NCBI GenBank assembly: GCA_023394655.1
Contig: JAEXAG010000112.1
Location: 1-28,508, forward strand
Source: Pseudomonadota bacterium
Lineage (GTDB): Bacteria > Pseudomonadota > Gammaproteobacteria > Xanthomonadales > Xanthomonadaceae
Direction: 5' to 3'
Length of the DNA stretch: 28,508 nt
Below are positions 15,521-23,867 of this stretch, in pieces. Under the pieces are notes generated by a model that was given only the letters and a program-made list of their open reading frames with translations, did no database searches and had not been told where the DNA came from. Position numbers and translations under genes: made by a program. Position 1 is the first letter of the stretch; every line of letters starts with the position of its first letter.

Positions 15521-17049
15521 TCGGCGGCGGCTTCCAGGTTGTCGCGCACGAACTGGTCGAACAGTTTCACGCCGAAGGCGGTGGCGCCGGCCGGGCTGGT
15601 GGCGGTGCCGCCGCTCTCGATCCACGCCATCCCGGCGATGTCCACGTGCGCCCAGCGCGTGTCGCGGGCGACCCACTCGCCAAGGAACCACGCCGCGGTG
15701 CCGGCACCGGCACGGCCGCCGCCGTTGCGCAGGTCGGCGATCGGCGAGGCCAGCATCGGGCCGTAGGCATCGATCAGCGGCATCCGCCAGACGCGGTCAC
15801 CGGAGCGCTCGCCGGCGCGGGTCAGCTGTGCGGCAAGGTCGTCGTGGCGGGTGAAGAAGCCGCCGAAATCGTTGCCGAGCGCGGTCACCATGCTGCCGGT
15901 CAGGGTGGCGATGTCCAGCAGCACGCGCGGCTTGTCCTGACGCTGCACGTACCAGAGCGCGTCGGTCAGCACCATGCGGCCTTCGGCATCGGTGCTCATG
16001 ATCTCGAAGGTCTTGCCCGATGCGGTGCGCACCACGTCACCCGGCCGGCTGGCGGTGCCGGAGGGCATGTTCTCGGCCAATGCGGCCACGGCCACCGCGT
16101 TCACCGGCGCACGGCGCCCGGCAAGCCCGAGCACGGTGGCGGCGGCGGCGGCGGCACCGGCCATGTCGTACTTCATCCGCCACATGCCGTCATTGCCCTT
16201 GATCGAGATGCCGCCGGTATCGAAGGTGATGCCCTTGCCGACGAAGGCGATCGGCGCTTCGCCGCTGCGGCCGCCCTGATAGCGCACCAGCAGCAGGCGC
16301 GGCGGGCGCACACTGCCCTGCCCCACGGCCAGGATGCCGCCCATGCCGAGCTTCTGCATGGCGGGCACGTCCAGCACCTCGAAGGTCACCGGCAGGCCCC
16401 TGGCCTGCTCGCGCACGCGGGCAACGAACTCCTCCGGACCGAGCGCATTGCCCGGCTCGGTCACCAGATCGCGGGCGAAGTTGGCCGCATCCGCCACCGG
16501 ACGCCATGAGGCATCCCAGTGGTTCGCCGCGGCGGCACCGGCACCGGTGCGGATCACCAGCGGACCGGAATCCACGGGTGCCGCGGCACTCTTGTACTTG
16601 CCGAAGCGGTATTGGCCGAGACTGGCACCGAACGCCAGCTGGGCCGCGGTTTCGGCACTGGCGCCGGTCCAGACCAGGTTCACCGGCTGCCGCATGCCCG
16701 AGAGCTGCTGGACGACGGCACCGCCGACATCGCGCTGGACCAGCACATCGCCGGCATCGCGGCCGAGGCCGATCACCAGAACGCGGTCGTAGCCGCCGAA
16801 TCCGGGCAGGTCGAGCTTGCTGCCGCGGGCGCCGGTGAAGCCGGCGGCATCGGCCGCGCGTCGCAGGGCCCCGCCGCTCGCCGCGTCCAGGCGCGCGAAA
16901 TCGCCATCGCCCGGGAGTCCTTCGCCGGCGGTGATCGCCAGCACGCCGCGTTCCGGCATCGCCACCGCATCGAACTGGATCGCACGCTGGGCGTGGGCGG
17001 GCAAGGCGGATGCAAATGGCAGGGCAAGCACGAGGAACCAGCGATTCAT
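15517..17049 (-). CDS. pepA: exported leucyl aminopeptidase, M17 family
   Basis: Two-metal aminopeptidase that removes N-terminal residues from peptides. The 510 residues start with a clear signal peptide (MNRWFLVLALPFASALPAHAQ), so it should act in the periplasm or outside, unlike cytoplasmic PepA. The metal ligands are present: Lys272 and Asp277 in GKGITFDTGG, Asp295 in KYDMAGAAA, and Asp354 and Glu356 in STDAEGRM; Arg358 and Lys284 are the catalytic pair. The signature NTDAEGRL has Asn changed to Ser. The ATG at 17047-17049 has a TGGAG Shine-Dalgarno; the longer upstream frame is spurious. It leads an ATGA-linked operon with trhO. Confidence 0.93.
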   Translation of the reverse strand: MNRWFLVLALPFASALPAHAQRAIQFDAVAMPERGVLAITAGEGLPGDGDFARLDAASGGALRRAADAAGFTGARGSKLDLPGFGGYDRVLVIGLGRDAGDVLVQRDVGGAVVQQLSGMRQPVNLVWTGASAETAAQLAFGASLGQYRFGKYKSAAAPVDSGPLVIRTGAGAAAANHWDASWRPVADAANFARDLVTEPGNALGPEEFVARVREQARGLPVTFEVLDVPAMQKLGMGGILAVGQGSVRPPRLLLVRYQGGRSGEAPIAFVGKGITFDTGGISIKGNDGMWRMKYDMAGAAAAAATVLGLAGRRAPVNAVAVAALAENMPSGTASRPGDVVRTASGKTFEIMSTDAEGRMVLTDALWYVQRQDKPRVLLDIATLTGSMVTALGNDFGGFFTRHDDLAAQLTRAGERSGDRVWRMPLIDAYGPMLASPIADLRNGGGRAGAGTAAWFLGEWVARDTRWAHVDIAGMAWIESGGTATSPAGATAFGVKLFDQFVRDNLEAAAE

Positions 17050-17111
17050 GGGATCTCCAGGAGTGGGCAACGGAAGCGATCCGTGGCCTTCCGGCGAGAT
17101 CGCGACAGCCG

Positions 17112-17117
17112 ATGATA
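17112..17117 (-). promoter_or_regulatory. candidate -10 box of pepA
   Basis: TATCAT on the minus strand, about 63 bases before the pepA ATG, matches 5 of 6 bases of the sigma-70 -10 box. The sequence 17 bases upstream (CTGGCG) is a poor -35, so the assignment is weak. Confidence 0.3.
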
Positions 17118-17207
17118 GCGGCAGGGGCCGGCGACGCCAGCCGTCGCCATCCAGGGCAAGCACAGGCGAAAGCGGGCTCAACTCAACGGAAACTGCGCCG
17201 AATTGCA

Positions 17208-17236
17208 TTGAAAAGCCGGCCCGGCTGAAACATCAT
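17208..17236 (+). promoter_or_regulatory. candidate promoter of the kinase operon with inverted repeat
   Basis: TTGAAA (17208-17213), 17 bases, then CATCAT (17231-17236) gives plausible -35 and -10 boxes 32 bases before the kinase ATG. The spacer holds a perfect inverted repeat, AGCCGG-C-CCGGCT (17214-17226), positioned where a bound repressor would block the promoter. The -10 box matches only 4 of 6, so this is tentative. I see nothing else in the 219-base divergent gap 17050-17268. Confidence 0.4.
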
Positions 17237-17268
17237 GTCGTGATCCCTCTGCGGAACCGCCCATCCCG

Positions 17269-19080
17269 ATGAACCTCTGGCGATACCAATGGCTGCTGTT
17301 CGTCGCCATTTCGGCGATCGTGCTGGTGCCGTTCGTGATCCTCCAGGGCATGAACGAGCGCGTCCGCGCAGCCGACCGGCTACTGGTCGAGAGTACCGAG
17401 ATCGATGCGGCCCTCGGCCAGCTGCTCTACCACTCCCGCGATCTCGAATCCGCAGCCAGCGCCATCACCCACGGCATCGACACGCCGACGATCCGCCGCC
17501 GCATCGCCGAATCCAGCCGGGCCATCCCCGACATCCAGCGCAACCTCGCGGCGCTCACCAGCCACAGCTCGGTCGCCCAGATCAACGTCGGGGCACTCAA
17601 GGCGAAGGTCGACCAGCGCAGCGACCTGGCGATGCGGATCATCGCCACCACCGATCGCGCCGAGCGCATGCGCCTGCTCGGCTTGATGGTCGAAGAATTC
17701 CAGATGCGGGATGCCGCGGCGGCGGTCCAGAAGGAAATGCGCTGGGCGCTGGAAAACCGCATCTGGGAAGCCACCCGCATCCGTCAGCAGAGGCAATGGC
17801 TGGCCACCGGCGCCGCGGTGGTGCAGCTCGCGCTCCTCGTGCTGCTGGTATGGATATTGCGCCAGCACGAGCGTCAACGCGAGGCCGCCGAACACCTGGC
17901 CTCGGTCGCCAATGCGCGGGCGTTGACGGTGATGCAGAGCATCCGCGAGCCGATCGCGCTGATCAACCGCGACGAACGCGTGGTGATGCACAACCCGGCA
18001 TTCGAGGAGCTGTACGGCGATGCCGATTCGGACAAGCCGATCGATGGCGAGCTGATCGGCAACCTCGGTGGCGACGCATGGGCGGGCCGGGAGGTCGCCC
18101 AGCGGCTTCACGACGTCGTCGTACGCGGACGCGAGCTCTGGGATTACGAGGTTTCCCAGACCACTGCCGATGGCATGGAGCGCACCATGCTGCTGAACGC
18201 GCAGCGCATGGTGCTCCCCGACAGGGATGACGAAGTCGCGCTGATCACGCTGAGCGACATCACCCACCAGAAAGCCGCGGAAACGGAGATTTCCGAGCTC
18301 AATCAGCAGCTTCGCGGCAAGATCGAGCAGGTTTCGGATGCCAACCGCGAGCTGGAAGCCTTCAGCTATTCGGTATCACATGACTTGCGCGCGCCGCTGC
18401 GGCACATTTCCGGCTTCGCGGAGAAGCTGGGGCGCCAGTTGGGCGAGGATGCCGACGAGCGCTCCCGCCATTATCTGGCCACCATCGACTCGTCGGCCAA
18501 GCGGATGGCCGCGCTGATCGACGACCTGCTGGTCTATTCGCGCCTTGGTCGCAGTGCATTGCGCCTGCAGCCGGTGGACATGCAGTCGCTCGTCGAGGAA
18601 ACGCGCGCGCTGCTGGATTCCAACGCCCAGACCGAAACGCCCGATCGGCGCATCGAATGGAAGATCCAGCCGCTGCCGATCGTCATCGCCGACGAGAACA
18701 TGATGCGGCAGGTGTGGATCAACCTGCTCGGCAATGCCGTCAAGTACAGCGCGCCGCGAGAGCTGACCGTGGTCGAGGTCACCCACCAGCGGCTGGCCGA
18801 CGGACGCCACGAATTCACCGTGACCGACAACGGCGTCGGCTTCGACATGGCGTATGCTGGCAAATTGTTCGGCGTGTTCCAGCGCATGCACAAGGCGAGC
18901 GAATTCCCCGGCACCGGCATCGGCCTGGCCAACGTCCAGCGCGTGCTGGTCCGCCACGGCGGCCAGATCAGCGCCGATTCCAGGCCCGGCGAAGGCGCCA
19001 GCTTCAAGTTCACCCTCCCCGCGATGCTGGACGGCCCCGGCAACCCGCGCGAATCCCGCAATACCGGAAAAGATCGATGA
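17269..19080 (+). CDS. membrane PAS-domain sensor histidine kinase
   Basis: The 603 residues have two membrane helices (about 8-27 and 176-196) around an all-helical periplasmic sensor of about 150 residues. A PAS domain follows (about 212-330, ALTVMQSIREPIALINRDERVVMHNPAF). A short coiled coil (SELNQQLRGKIEQVSDANREL) leads to the HisKA domain, with the phospho-accepting His371 in FSYSVSHDLRAPLRHISG. The ATPase domain has the N box (NLLGNAVKYS, Asn489), DNGVGFD and GTGIGLANV. The HisKA sequence is of the kind seen in phytochrome-like kinases. No receiver is fused. Its stop overlaps the next ATG (ATGA), which links it to two response regulators. The signal is unknown. Confidence 0.93.
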   Translation: MNLWRYQWLLFVAISAIVLVPFVILQGMNERVRAADRLLVESTEIDAALGQLLYHSRDLESAASAITHGIDTPTIRRRIAESSRAIPDIQRNLAALTSHSSVAQINVGALKAKVDQRSDLAMRIIATTDRAERMRLLGLMVEEFQMRDAAAAVQKEMRWALENRIWEATRIRQQRQWLATGAAVVQLALLVLLVWILRQHERQREAAEHLASVANARALTVMQSIREPIALINRDERVVMHNPAFEELYGDADSDKPIDGELIGNLGGDAWAGREVAQRLHDVVVRGRELWDYEVSQTTADGMERTMLLNAQRMVLPDRDDEVALITLSDITHQKAAETEISELNQQLRGKIEQVSDANRELEAFSYSVSHDLRAPLRHISGFAEKLGRQLGEDADERSRHYLATIDSSAKRMAALIDDLLVYSRLGRSALRLQPVDMQSLVEETRALLDSNAQTETPDRRIEWKIQPLPIVIADENMMRQVWINLLGNAVKYSAPRELTVVEVTHQRLADGRHEFTVTDNGVGFDMAYAGKLFGVFQRMHKASEFPGTGIGLANVQRVLVRHGGQISADSRPGEGASFKFTLPAMLDGPGNPRESRNTGKDR

Positions 19081-19517
19081 AAGACATCCGCCCCATCCTG
19101 CTTGCCGAAGACAGCCCCGCCGATGCCGAGATGGCCATCGATGCGCTCCGGGAAGCCAATCTGGCCAACCCCATCATCCACGTCGAGGACGGCGTCGAGG
19201 CGATGGAATACCTGCTTCGCCAGGGACGTTTCGCGGATCGCGAGCCGGGCGATCCGGCGGTCCTGCTGCTGGACATCAAGATGCCGCGCATGGACGGCCT
19301 GGAAGTGCTCCAGCAACTGCGCGACCGCCCCGAATACAAGCAGCTGCCGGTGGTGATCCTGTCTTCCTCGCGCGAGGAAAGCGACCTGGCCCGCAGCTGG
19401 AACCTCGGCGTCAACGCCTACGTGGTCAAGCCGGTGGACATCGACCAGTTCTTCGAGGCCGTCAAGACACTCGGGCGCTTCTGGGCGGTCTTCAACGAGT
19501 CTCCCGGAAACGATTGA
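19077..19517 (+). CDS. single-domain response regulator (Rcp1-like)
   Basis: CheY-like receiver of 146 residues with no output domain. The acidic pocket is Glu11-Asp12 (LLAEDSPAD), the phospho-acceptor Asp66 (LLLDIKMPRMDG), the switch residue lies in VVILSSSREE and Lys118 is in VVKPVDI. The sequence GVEAMEYLLRQG and the overall form match the receivers that pair with phytochrome-type kinases (Rcp1 class). The ATG overlaps the kinase stop, so it is the direct partner. With no DNA-binding domain it probably acts by protein contact or in a phosphorelay. Confidence 0.94.
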   Translation: MKDIRPILLAEDSPADAEMAIDALREANLANPIIHVEDGVEAMEYLLRQGRFADREPGDPAVLLLDIKMPRMDGLEVLQQLRDRPEYKQLPVVILSSSREESDLARSWNLGVNAYVVKPVDIDQFFEAVKTLGRFWAVFNESPGND

Positions 19518-19521
19518 TGCC

Positions 19522-19893
19522 ATGACCACGCCCCGGTCGATCCTGCTGATCGAGGACAGCGTCGACGATGCCGACCTGATCGCGCTCGAGTTGGCGGATG
19601 CCGGCCTGGATTTCCAACTCCACCGCGTGGAGCTGCTTCCGGAGCTTGAGGCGGCACTGGAGCGCAACGACTGGGCACTGGTGCTCTGCGATTCCCGCCT
19701 GCCGGGCTACGACGGCTCGGAGGCTTTCATGCGCGTCCGCGAGCGGCTGCCGGATGTCCCCGTGTTGTTCTGCACCGGCGGCTACCACGACGAAAACGCC
19801 CCGCTGCAGCAGGCCATCGAGGCCTCGCAGGGGCATGTCGCCAAGGACGACCTCGAATGCCTGCCGGAATTGGTGCGCCAGTTGCTCGGCTGA
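19522..19893 (+). CDS. second single-domain response regulator
   Basis: A 123-residue receiver only 4 bases after the previous gene. Glu11-Asp12 (LLIEDSVDDAD), the phospho-acceptor Asp57 (VLCDSRLPGYDG), Thr85 (VLFCTGGY) and Lys108 (GHVAKDD) form a complete active site. It is clearly divergent from the receiver before it (VAKDD in place of the usual KP pair), so it is not a recent duplicate. No output domain. It may act as a phosphate sink or as a second relay receiver for the kinase. The gene ends 28 bases from the convergent DUF2189 gene. Confidence 0.93.
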   Translation: MTTPRSILLIEDSVDDADLIALELADAGLDFQLHRVELLPELEAALERNDWALVLCDSRLPGYDGSEAFMRVRERLPDVPVLFCTGGYHDENAPLQQAIEASQGHVAKDDLECLPELVRQLLG

Positions 19894-19921
19894 CGCGGGC
19901 TTGCAAGGTCAGCGTCGGCCC

Positions 19922-20722
19922 TCAGGGCAGCCGCGGCCAGTCGTCGGCCACGAGCGTTTCCCGATACGCATGCCAGCTGGCGTAGGCCAGCCATGGCATC
20001 ACCAGCCCCAGTCCGATGAAAGCGGTGGCGAAACCGATGATCGTCAGCACCACGATGATCGCCGCCCACGACAGCATCACCCGCTTGTTGCGAAGCACGG
20101 CATGCACGCTGGAAATCGCCGCGGTCACCATGTCCACCTCGCGATCCGCGATCAAGGGCAGCGACACGACGGCAACGGCGAACGTCAACGCGGCGAAAAT
20201 GCCGCCGGCGGCGCTTCCCAGCAGCAGGTATTCGACCAGCGCCAGCGTGTCCCCGGCTTCCGCGGGCCACAGCGCGGTGATGACCATGCCGGCCCGCGAC
20301 CACAGCAGGATGATCACCCCCTGGGCAAGCGCGAACACCGCCGCCTGCCCCATCACCCGGCGCGCCAGCACGAAGGAATCCGTCAATTGCGGTGTCCGGC
20401 CCTGTTCGAATGCGCGGCTCACGCAATAGAGTCCCACGCAGATCAGTGGAGCGATGAACACGAAGCCGGACAGCAGCGTGGCCAGCAGCGCGAATCGCCC
20501 GAGCTTCCATGCAAGCGCGGAAACCAGCACGCTGACCAGCACGATCACCGCGCCGAACACGGCCGTCAGTGCCGGCGCACGGACCAGGTCCCGACAGCCG
20601 GCGCGCAGCCAGCGCCAGGGCGCGGACATTTCCAGATCCCGGCACGGCACGACGAACGGCCGCGCCTCCGCGCCCGCATCATCGACCCGCATGTCCTCGT
20701 TTCGTTCGATCGGCCCCGTCAT
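19922..20722 (-). CDS. DUF2189 family integral membrane protein
   Basis: The 266 residues begin MTGPIERNEDMRVDD at the ATG at 20720-20722; an in-frame TTG 10 codons upstream is less likely. A hydrophilic N-terminal part (about 45 residues) includes the family-like segment WRWLRAGCRDLVRAPAL. About five or six hydrophobic helices follow (AVFGAVIVLVSVLVSALAW, SGFVFIAPLICVGLYCVSR, GLVMPWLAYASWHAYRE), and the C-terminal SWHAYRE is typical of DUF2189. The function of the family is unknown. It lies 71 bases after rluF on the same strand and may be co-transcribed with it. Confidence 0.82.
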   Translation of the reverse strand: MTGPIERNEDMRVDDAGAEARPFVVPCRDLEMSAPWRWLRAGCRDLVRAPALTAVFGAVIVLVSVLVSALAWKLGRFALLATLLSGFVFIAPLICVGLYCVSRAFEQGRTPQLTDSFVLARRVMGQAAVFALAQGVIILLWSRAGMVITALWPAEAGDTLALVEYLLLGSAAGGIFAALTFAVAVVSLPLIADREVDMVTAAISSVHAVLRNKRVMLSWAAIIVVLTIIGFATAFIGLGLVMPWLAYASWHAYRETLVADDWPRLP

Positions 20723-20793
20723 GCCCCGAGTATGCTGGGACGAAAACCGCAATGCGCGCCGCAGCGCAGCACGGCTTCACGATGCCGGCCGGC

Positions 20794-21507
20794 TCACCAT
20801 TCCGTGCGCTTCGGCAGCAGCCCCTGCAGTTCGGCATCGGTGAGGTTGCGCCACTGCCCGGTTTTCAGGTGCCCGAGTTTCACGTTGCCGATCCGCACCC
20901 GCACCAGCTGCTTGACCCGGTAGCCGAAGTGCGCCGCCATCAGGCGGATCTGGCGGTTGAGCCCCTGCACCAGCGTGATCCGGAACCCGACGGGCCCGAG
21001 TTTGCCGGCCTTGCACGGCAGCGTGACCTGGCCGTGCACCGGCACCCCGCGACGCATCCCGCGCAGGAACTCCTCGGTCACGCTGTGATTGACCGCCACC
21101 AGGTATTCCTTCTCCAGCTTGTTCTCGGCGCGCAGGATCTCGTTGACGATGTCGCCGTTGCTGGTCAGCAGGATCAGCCCTTCGGAATCCTTATCCAACC
21201 GTCCAATCGGGAATATCCGGCGCTCGTGGCCGATGAAGTCGACGATGTTGCCCTTCACCGATTCCTCGGTGGTGCAGGTGATCCCGACCGGCTTGTTGAG
21301 CGCGATGTACACATGCCGGCGCTTGCCCGCCGCCACGTTGCGGCGGACCAGCTTCTCGCCATTCACCAGCACGACGTCGCCCTCCGCCAGCTCGTCGCCG
21401 ATGCGGGCACGTTCGCCGTTCACGGTGACCTGGCCGGCGGCGATCAGGCGATCGGCATCGCGGCGGGAGCAGAAGCCGGTATCGGCGATGTACTTGTTGA
21501 GGCGCAT
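20794..21507 (-). CDS. rluF: 23S rRNA pseudouridine synthase, RluF type
   Basis: Converts a 23S rRNA uridine (U2604 in E. coli RluF) to pseudouridine. The 237 residues have an N-terminal S4 RNA-binding domain (MRLNKYIADTGFCSRRDADRL) and a catalytic domain with ALNKPVGI, the catalytic Asp105 in IGRLDKDSEG, KEYLVAV and FRITLVQGLNRQIR. The match to RluF in particular is close (NIVDF, FPIGRLDKDS, MRRGVPV). It lacks the Lys-rich tail of about 50 residues found in E. coli RluF. The start at 21505-21507 is chosen by homology; the frame runs 28 codons further upstream. Specificity is inferred. Confidence 0.9.
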   Translation of the reverse strand: MRLNKYIADTGFCSRRDADRLIAAGQVTVNGERARIGDELAEGDVVLVNGEKLVRRNVAAGKRRHVYIALNKPVGITCTTEESVKGNIVDFIGHERRIFPIGRLDKDSEGLILLTSNGDIVNEILRAENKLEKEYLVAVNHSVTEEFLRGMRRGVPVHGQVTLPCKAGKLGPVGFRITLVQGLNRQIRLMAAHFGYRVKQLVRVRIGNVKLGHLKTGQWRNLTDAELQGLLPKRTEW

Positions 21508-21521
21508 GGCGGCGGTAACCC

Positions 21522-21541
21522 GGGAGACCGTGCATTCTCCC
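21522..21541 (-). other. hairpin in the rluF leader
   Basis: GGGAGA (21522-21527) and TCTCCC (21536-21541) form a 6-bp inverted repeat with an 8-base loop, ending 14 bases before the rluF ATG on the minus strand. It would lie in the 5' untranslated region and could affect initiation. The function is unproven. Confidence 0.35.
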
Positions 21542-21595
21542 ATGCCGGCAACGGTGCCGCGCGGGCGCGACGCCATCGCCGCGATCGACACCTCA

Positions 21596-21634
21596 GGCGG
21601 CCAGCGCGAACACGCCGGCCGCCATTGCCAATGG
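21596..21634 (-). terminator. paired hairpins downstream of the M13 peptidase gene
   Basis: Two adjacent inverted repeats lie 11-50 bases after the M13 stop. One is CCATT-GCC-AATGG (21622-21634). The other is a long GC-rich stem (GGCGGCC/GGCCGCC plus GCG/CGC, with one mismatch, 21596-21623). No U-run follows, so this may stabilise the 3' end or act with Rho instead of being a classic intrinsic terminator. Confidence 0.4.
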
Positions 21635-21645
21635 ACGCCGCTGCA

Positions 21646-23763
21646 TCACCAGATCCGGACGCGTTCCTCGGGCTTGATGTACAGCGCATCGCCGGGCTTC
21701 ACGTCGAATGCGTCGTACCAGGCGTCGATGTTGCGCATCGGCGCGAAGGCGCGGATCTGGCCGGGCGAGTGCGGGCCGTTCACCAGCTGCTGGCGCAAGG
21801 CGTCATCGCGCCACAGCGTGCGCCAGACCTGCGCCCAGCCGAGGAAGAAGCGCTGTTCGCCGCTGAAGCCGTCCAGCACCGGGGCGGGCTGGCCGCCAAG
21901 CGAGCGGCGATAGGCCTCCAGCGCGATGGTGAGGCCACCCAGATCGCCGATGTTCTCGCCCATCGAAACACGGCCGTTGATGTGCATGCCCGGCAGTTGC
22001 GGGAAGACGTAGCTCTCGTACTGGGCGCCGAGGCGCGCGGCCTGGACCTCGAACTTGGCGGCGTCTTCCGCGGCCCACCAGTCGCGCAGCATGCCTTCGC
22101 CATCGGACTTGCGGCCCTGGTCGTCGAAGCCATGGATGATCTCGTGGCCGATGACGCCGCCGATGGCCCCGTAGTTCACCGCCATGTCGGCATCGGGATC
22201 GAAGAACGGGGGCTGCAGGATCGCGGCCGGGAACACGATCTCGTTCTTGACCGAGTTGTAATAGGCGTTGACCGTCTGCGGGGTCATGCCCCATTCGAGC
22301 TTGTCCACCTGCTGGCCGAGGCGGCCGCGGCGGTAATTCCACTCGAAGGCCATCGAGCGCAGGGCGTTGCCGACGACGTCGTCGTTGCGGATCTCGAGGC
22401 CGGCGTAATCACGCCACTTTTCGGGGTAGCCGATCTTCAGGCCGAAGTTGCGCAGCTTGGCCGCGGCTTCCTGCTTGGTCGCCGGGCTCATCCACTCCAG
22501 CTGCTCGAGCCGTGCGCCCATCGCCGCCTTCACGTTGGCGACCAGTTCGTCCATCTTGGTCTTGGCATCGGGCCGGAAATACAGGGCCACGTAGTCGCGG
22601 CCGATGGCCTCGCCCATGGTGCGCTCGGCAAGTTCCACGCCGCGCTTCCAGCGCTCGCGCTGTTCCGGTTGGCCGGACATGAACTTGTCGCGGAACTCGA
22701 AGCGGGCATCGGAGAAACGCTTGGGCAGCAGCGGTGCCGCCGCGTCCACGGTCTGGAAGGCCTGCCAGGCCTTCAGCGTGTCGAGCGCGGTTTCGTTGTA
22801 GATCGCGGCCAGCTTGGGGATCGCGCTGTCCTGGCGCAGCACCACGCGCGGTGCCTGCGCGAGCCCGGCTGCGCTGAAGTAGCTGGCCCACGGGAAGCCC
22901 GGCGCGAAGCGCGCCATGTCGGCGGTGTCCTGCGGGTTGTAGGTCTTGTCGCGGTCGCGGCTTTCGGCACGGGTCCAGTGCGCTTCGGCGATGCGGGTTT
23001 CCATCGCCAGGATGGCATCGGCGTTCTTCGCCGGCTCGGCCCAGCCGGCCAGCTCGAGCATGTCGGCGACGTACTTGCGGTAGCGCTCGCGCTGCGGGGC
23101 GAAGCGGTCTTCCAGATACAGCTGGCGATCGCCCAGGCCCAGCCCGGACTGGCTCATGTAGAGCGTGTAGCGGTCGGGATCGCGCTGGTCGTCGGAAACG
23201 CCGAGGCCGAACAGCGAGCCGCCGAAACGCTGGTTGGAACGACCGAGCAGCACGGCCATCTCGTTGCGGTTGCGGACCTTGCGGATCTCGTCCAGCTCCG
23301 GCTGCAGCGGCGCCAGGCCCTTGGCCTCGATGGCCGCCTCGTCCATGAAGCCGCGGTAGATCGCGGCGATCTTGGCGGCATCGCCACCACTGGCCGGATC
23401 GCCATCGGCATAGCCTTCGACGAGGCGACGCAGGCGGGCTTCGGAAAGATCACGCAGGCCGTGGAAGACGCCGAAATTCGAGCGATCCGACGGGATCGGG
23501 GTGTTCTTCGCCCACAGGCCGTTGGCGTATTCGAAGAAGTCGTTGCCCGGCTTGGCCTGGCGATCCATGCCCGAGACATCGAAGCCCCAGCTGCCGAAGC
23601 GCGGCGCGGCGATGGCGTCGGAAGCTTCGCCGCCGGCGGTGTCGGACGCGAACAACATGCGCTGGTGGCAGGTGTCGTCCACGCAGCGGTCATGGGCCGA
23701 AACCGGCAGGGAAAGGCCGAGCGCGAGGGCGGCGGCGGTGCTGAGCAGGGTGCGTTTGTACAT
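21646..23763 (-). CDS. exported M13-family zinc metallopeptidase (neprilysin/PepO-like)
   Basis: Zinc endopeptidase of the neprilysin family that cleaves peptides outside the cytoplasm. The 705 residues start with a signal peptide (MYKRTLLSTAAALALGLSLPVSAHD) without a lipobox. The M13 N-terminal motif MDRQAKPGNDFFEYANGLW lies near residues 65-85. The substrate-binding NAYYNSVKNEIVFPAAIL is followed by the zinc motif HEIIH (His540, Glu541, His544) and by ENIGD (Glu603 ligand, Asp607). The C-terminus ends ERVRIW, whereas many M13 proteins end in CxVW. The ATG at 23761-23763 has a TGGAGA Shine-Dalgarno. It follows two secreted amidohydrolases on the same strand. Confidence 0.95.
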   Translation of the reverse strand: MYKRTLLSTAAALALGLSLPVSAHDRCVDDTCHQRMLFASDTAGGEASDAIAAPRFGSWGFDVSGMDRQAKPGNDFFEYANGLWAKNTPIPSDRSNFGVFHGLRDLSEARLRRLVEGYADGDPASGGDAAKIAAIYRGFMDEAAIEAKGLAPLQPELDEIRKVRNRNEMAVLLGRSNQRFGGSLFGLGVSDDQRDPDRYTLYMSQSGLGLGDRQLYLEDRFAPQRERYRKYVADMLELAGWAEPAKNADAILAMETRIAEAHWTRAESRDRDKTYNPQDTADMARFAPGFPWASYFSAAGLAQAPRVVLRQDSAIPKLAAIYNETALDTLKAWQAFQTVDAAAPLLPKRFSDARFEFRDKFMSGQPEQRERWKRGVELAERTMGEAIGRDYVALYFRPDAKTKMDELVANVKAAMGARLEQLEWMSPATKQEAAAKLRNFGLKIGYPEKWRDYAGLEIRNDDVVGNALRSMAFEWNYRRGRLGQQVDKLEWGMTPQTVNAYYNSVKNEIVFPAAILQPPFFDPDADMAVNYGAIGGVIGHEIIHGFDDQGRKSDGEGMLRDWWAAEDAAKFEVQAARLGAQYESYVFPQLPGMHINGRVSMGENIGDLGGLTIALEAYRRSLGGQPAPVLDGFSGEQRFFLGWAQVWRTLWRDDALRQQLVNGPHSPGQIRAFAPMRNIDAWYDAFDVKPGDALYIKPEERVRIW

Positions 23764-23867
23764 GGAATCTCCAGACGTCTCGATGCGTAACTCCAACGTC
23801 CCAGTCTATCCGGGGTTGACCGTATGGCCGGGGACGTGCGTCACATGTTCAGGTGGGCGGGATGCGT

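Noticed and set aside
20569..23790. A 1073-codon open frame on the plus strand
   Set aside because: It lies antisense to rluF and the M13 peptidase, whose motifs are unmistakable. Its product is rich in His, Arg, Gly and Ala without domains, as expected of a shadow frame in high-GC DNA.
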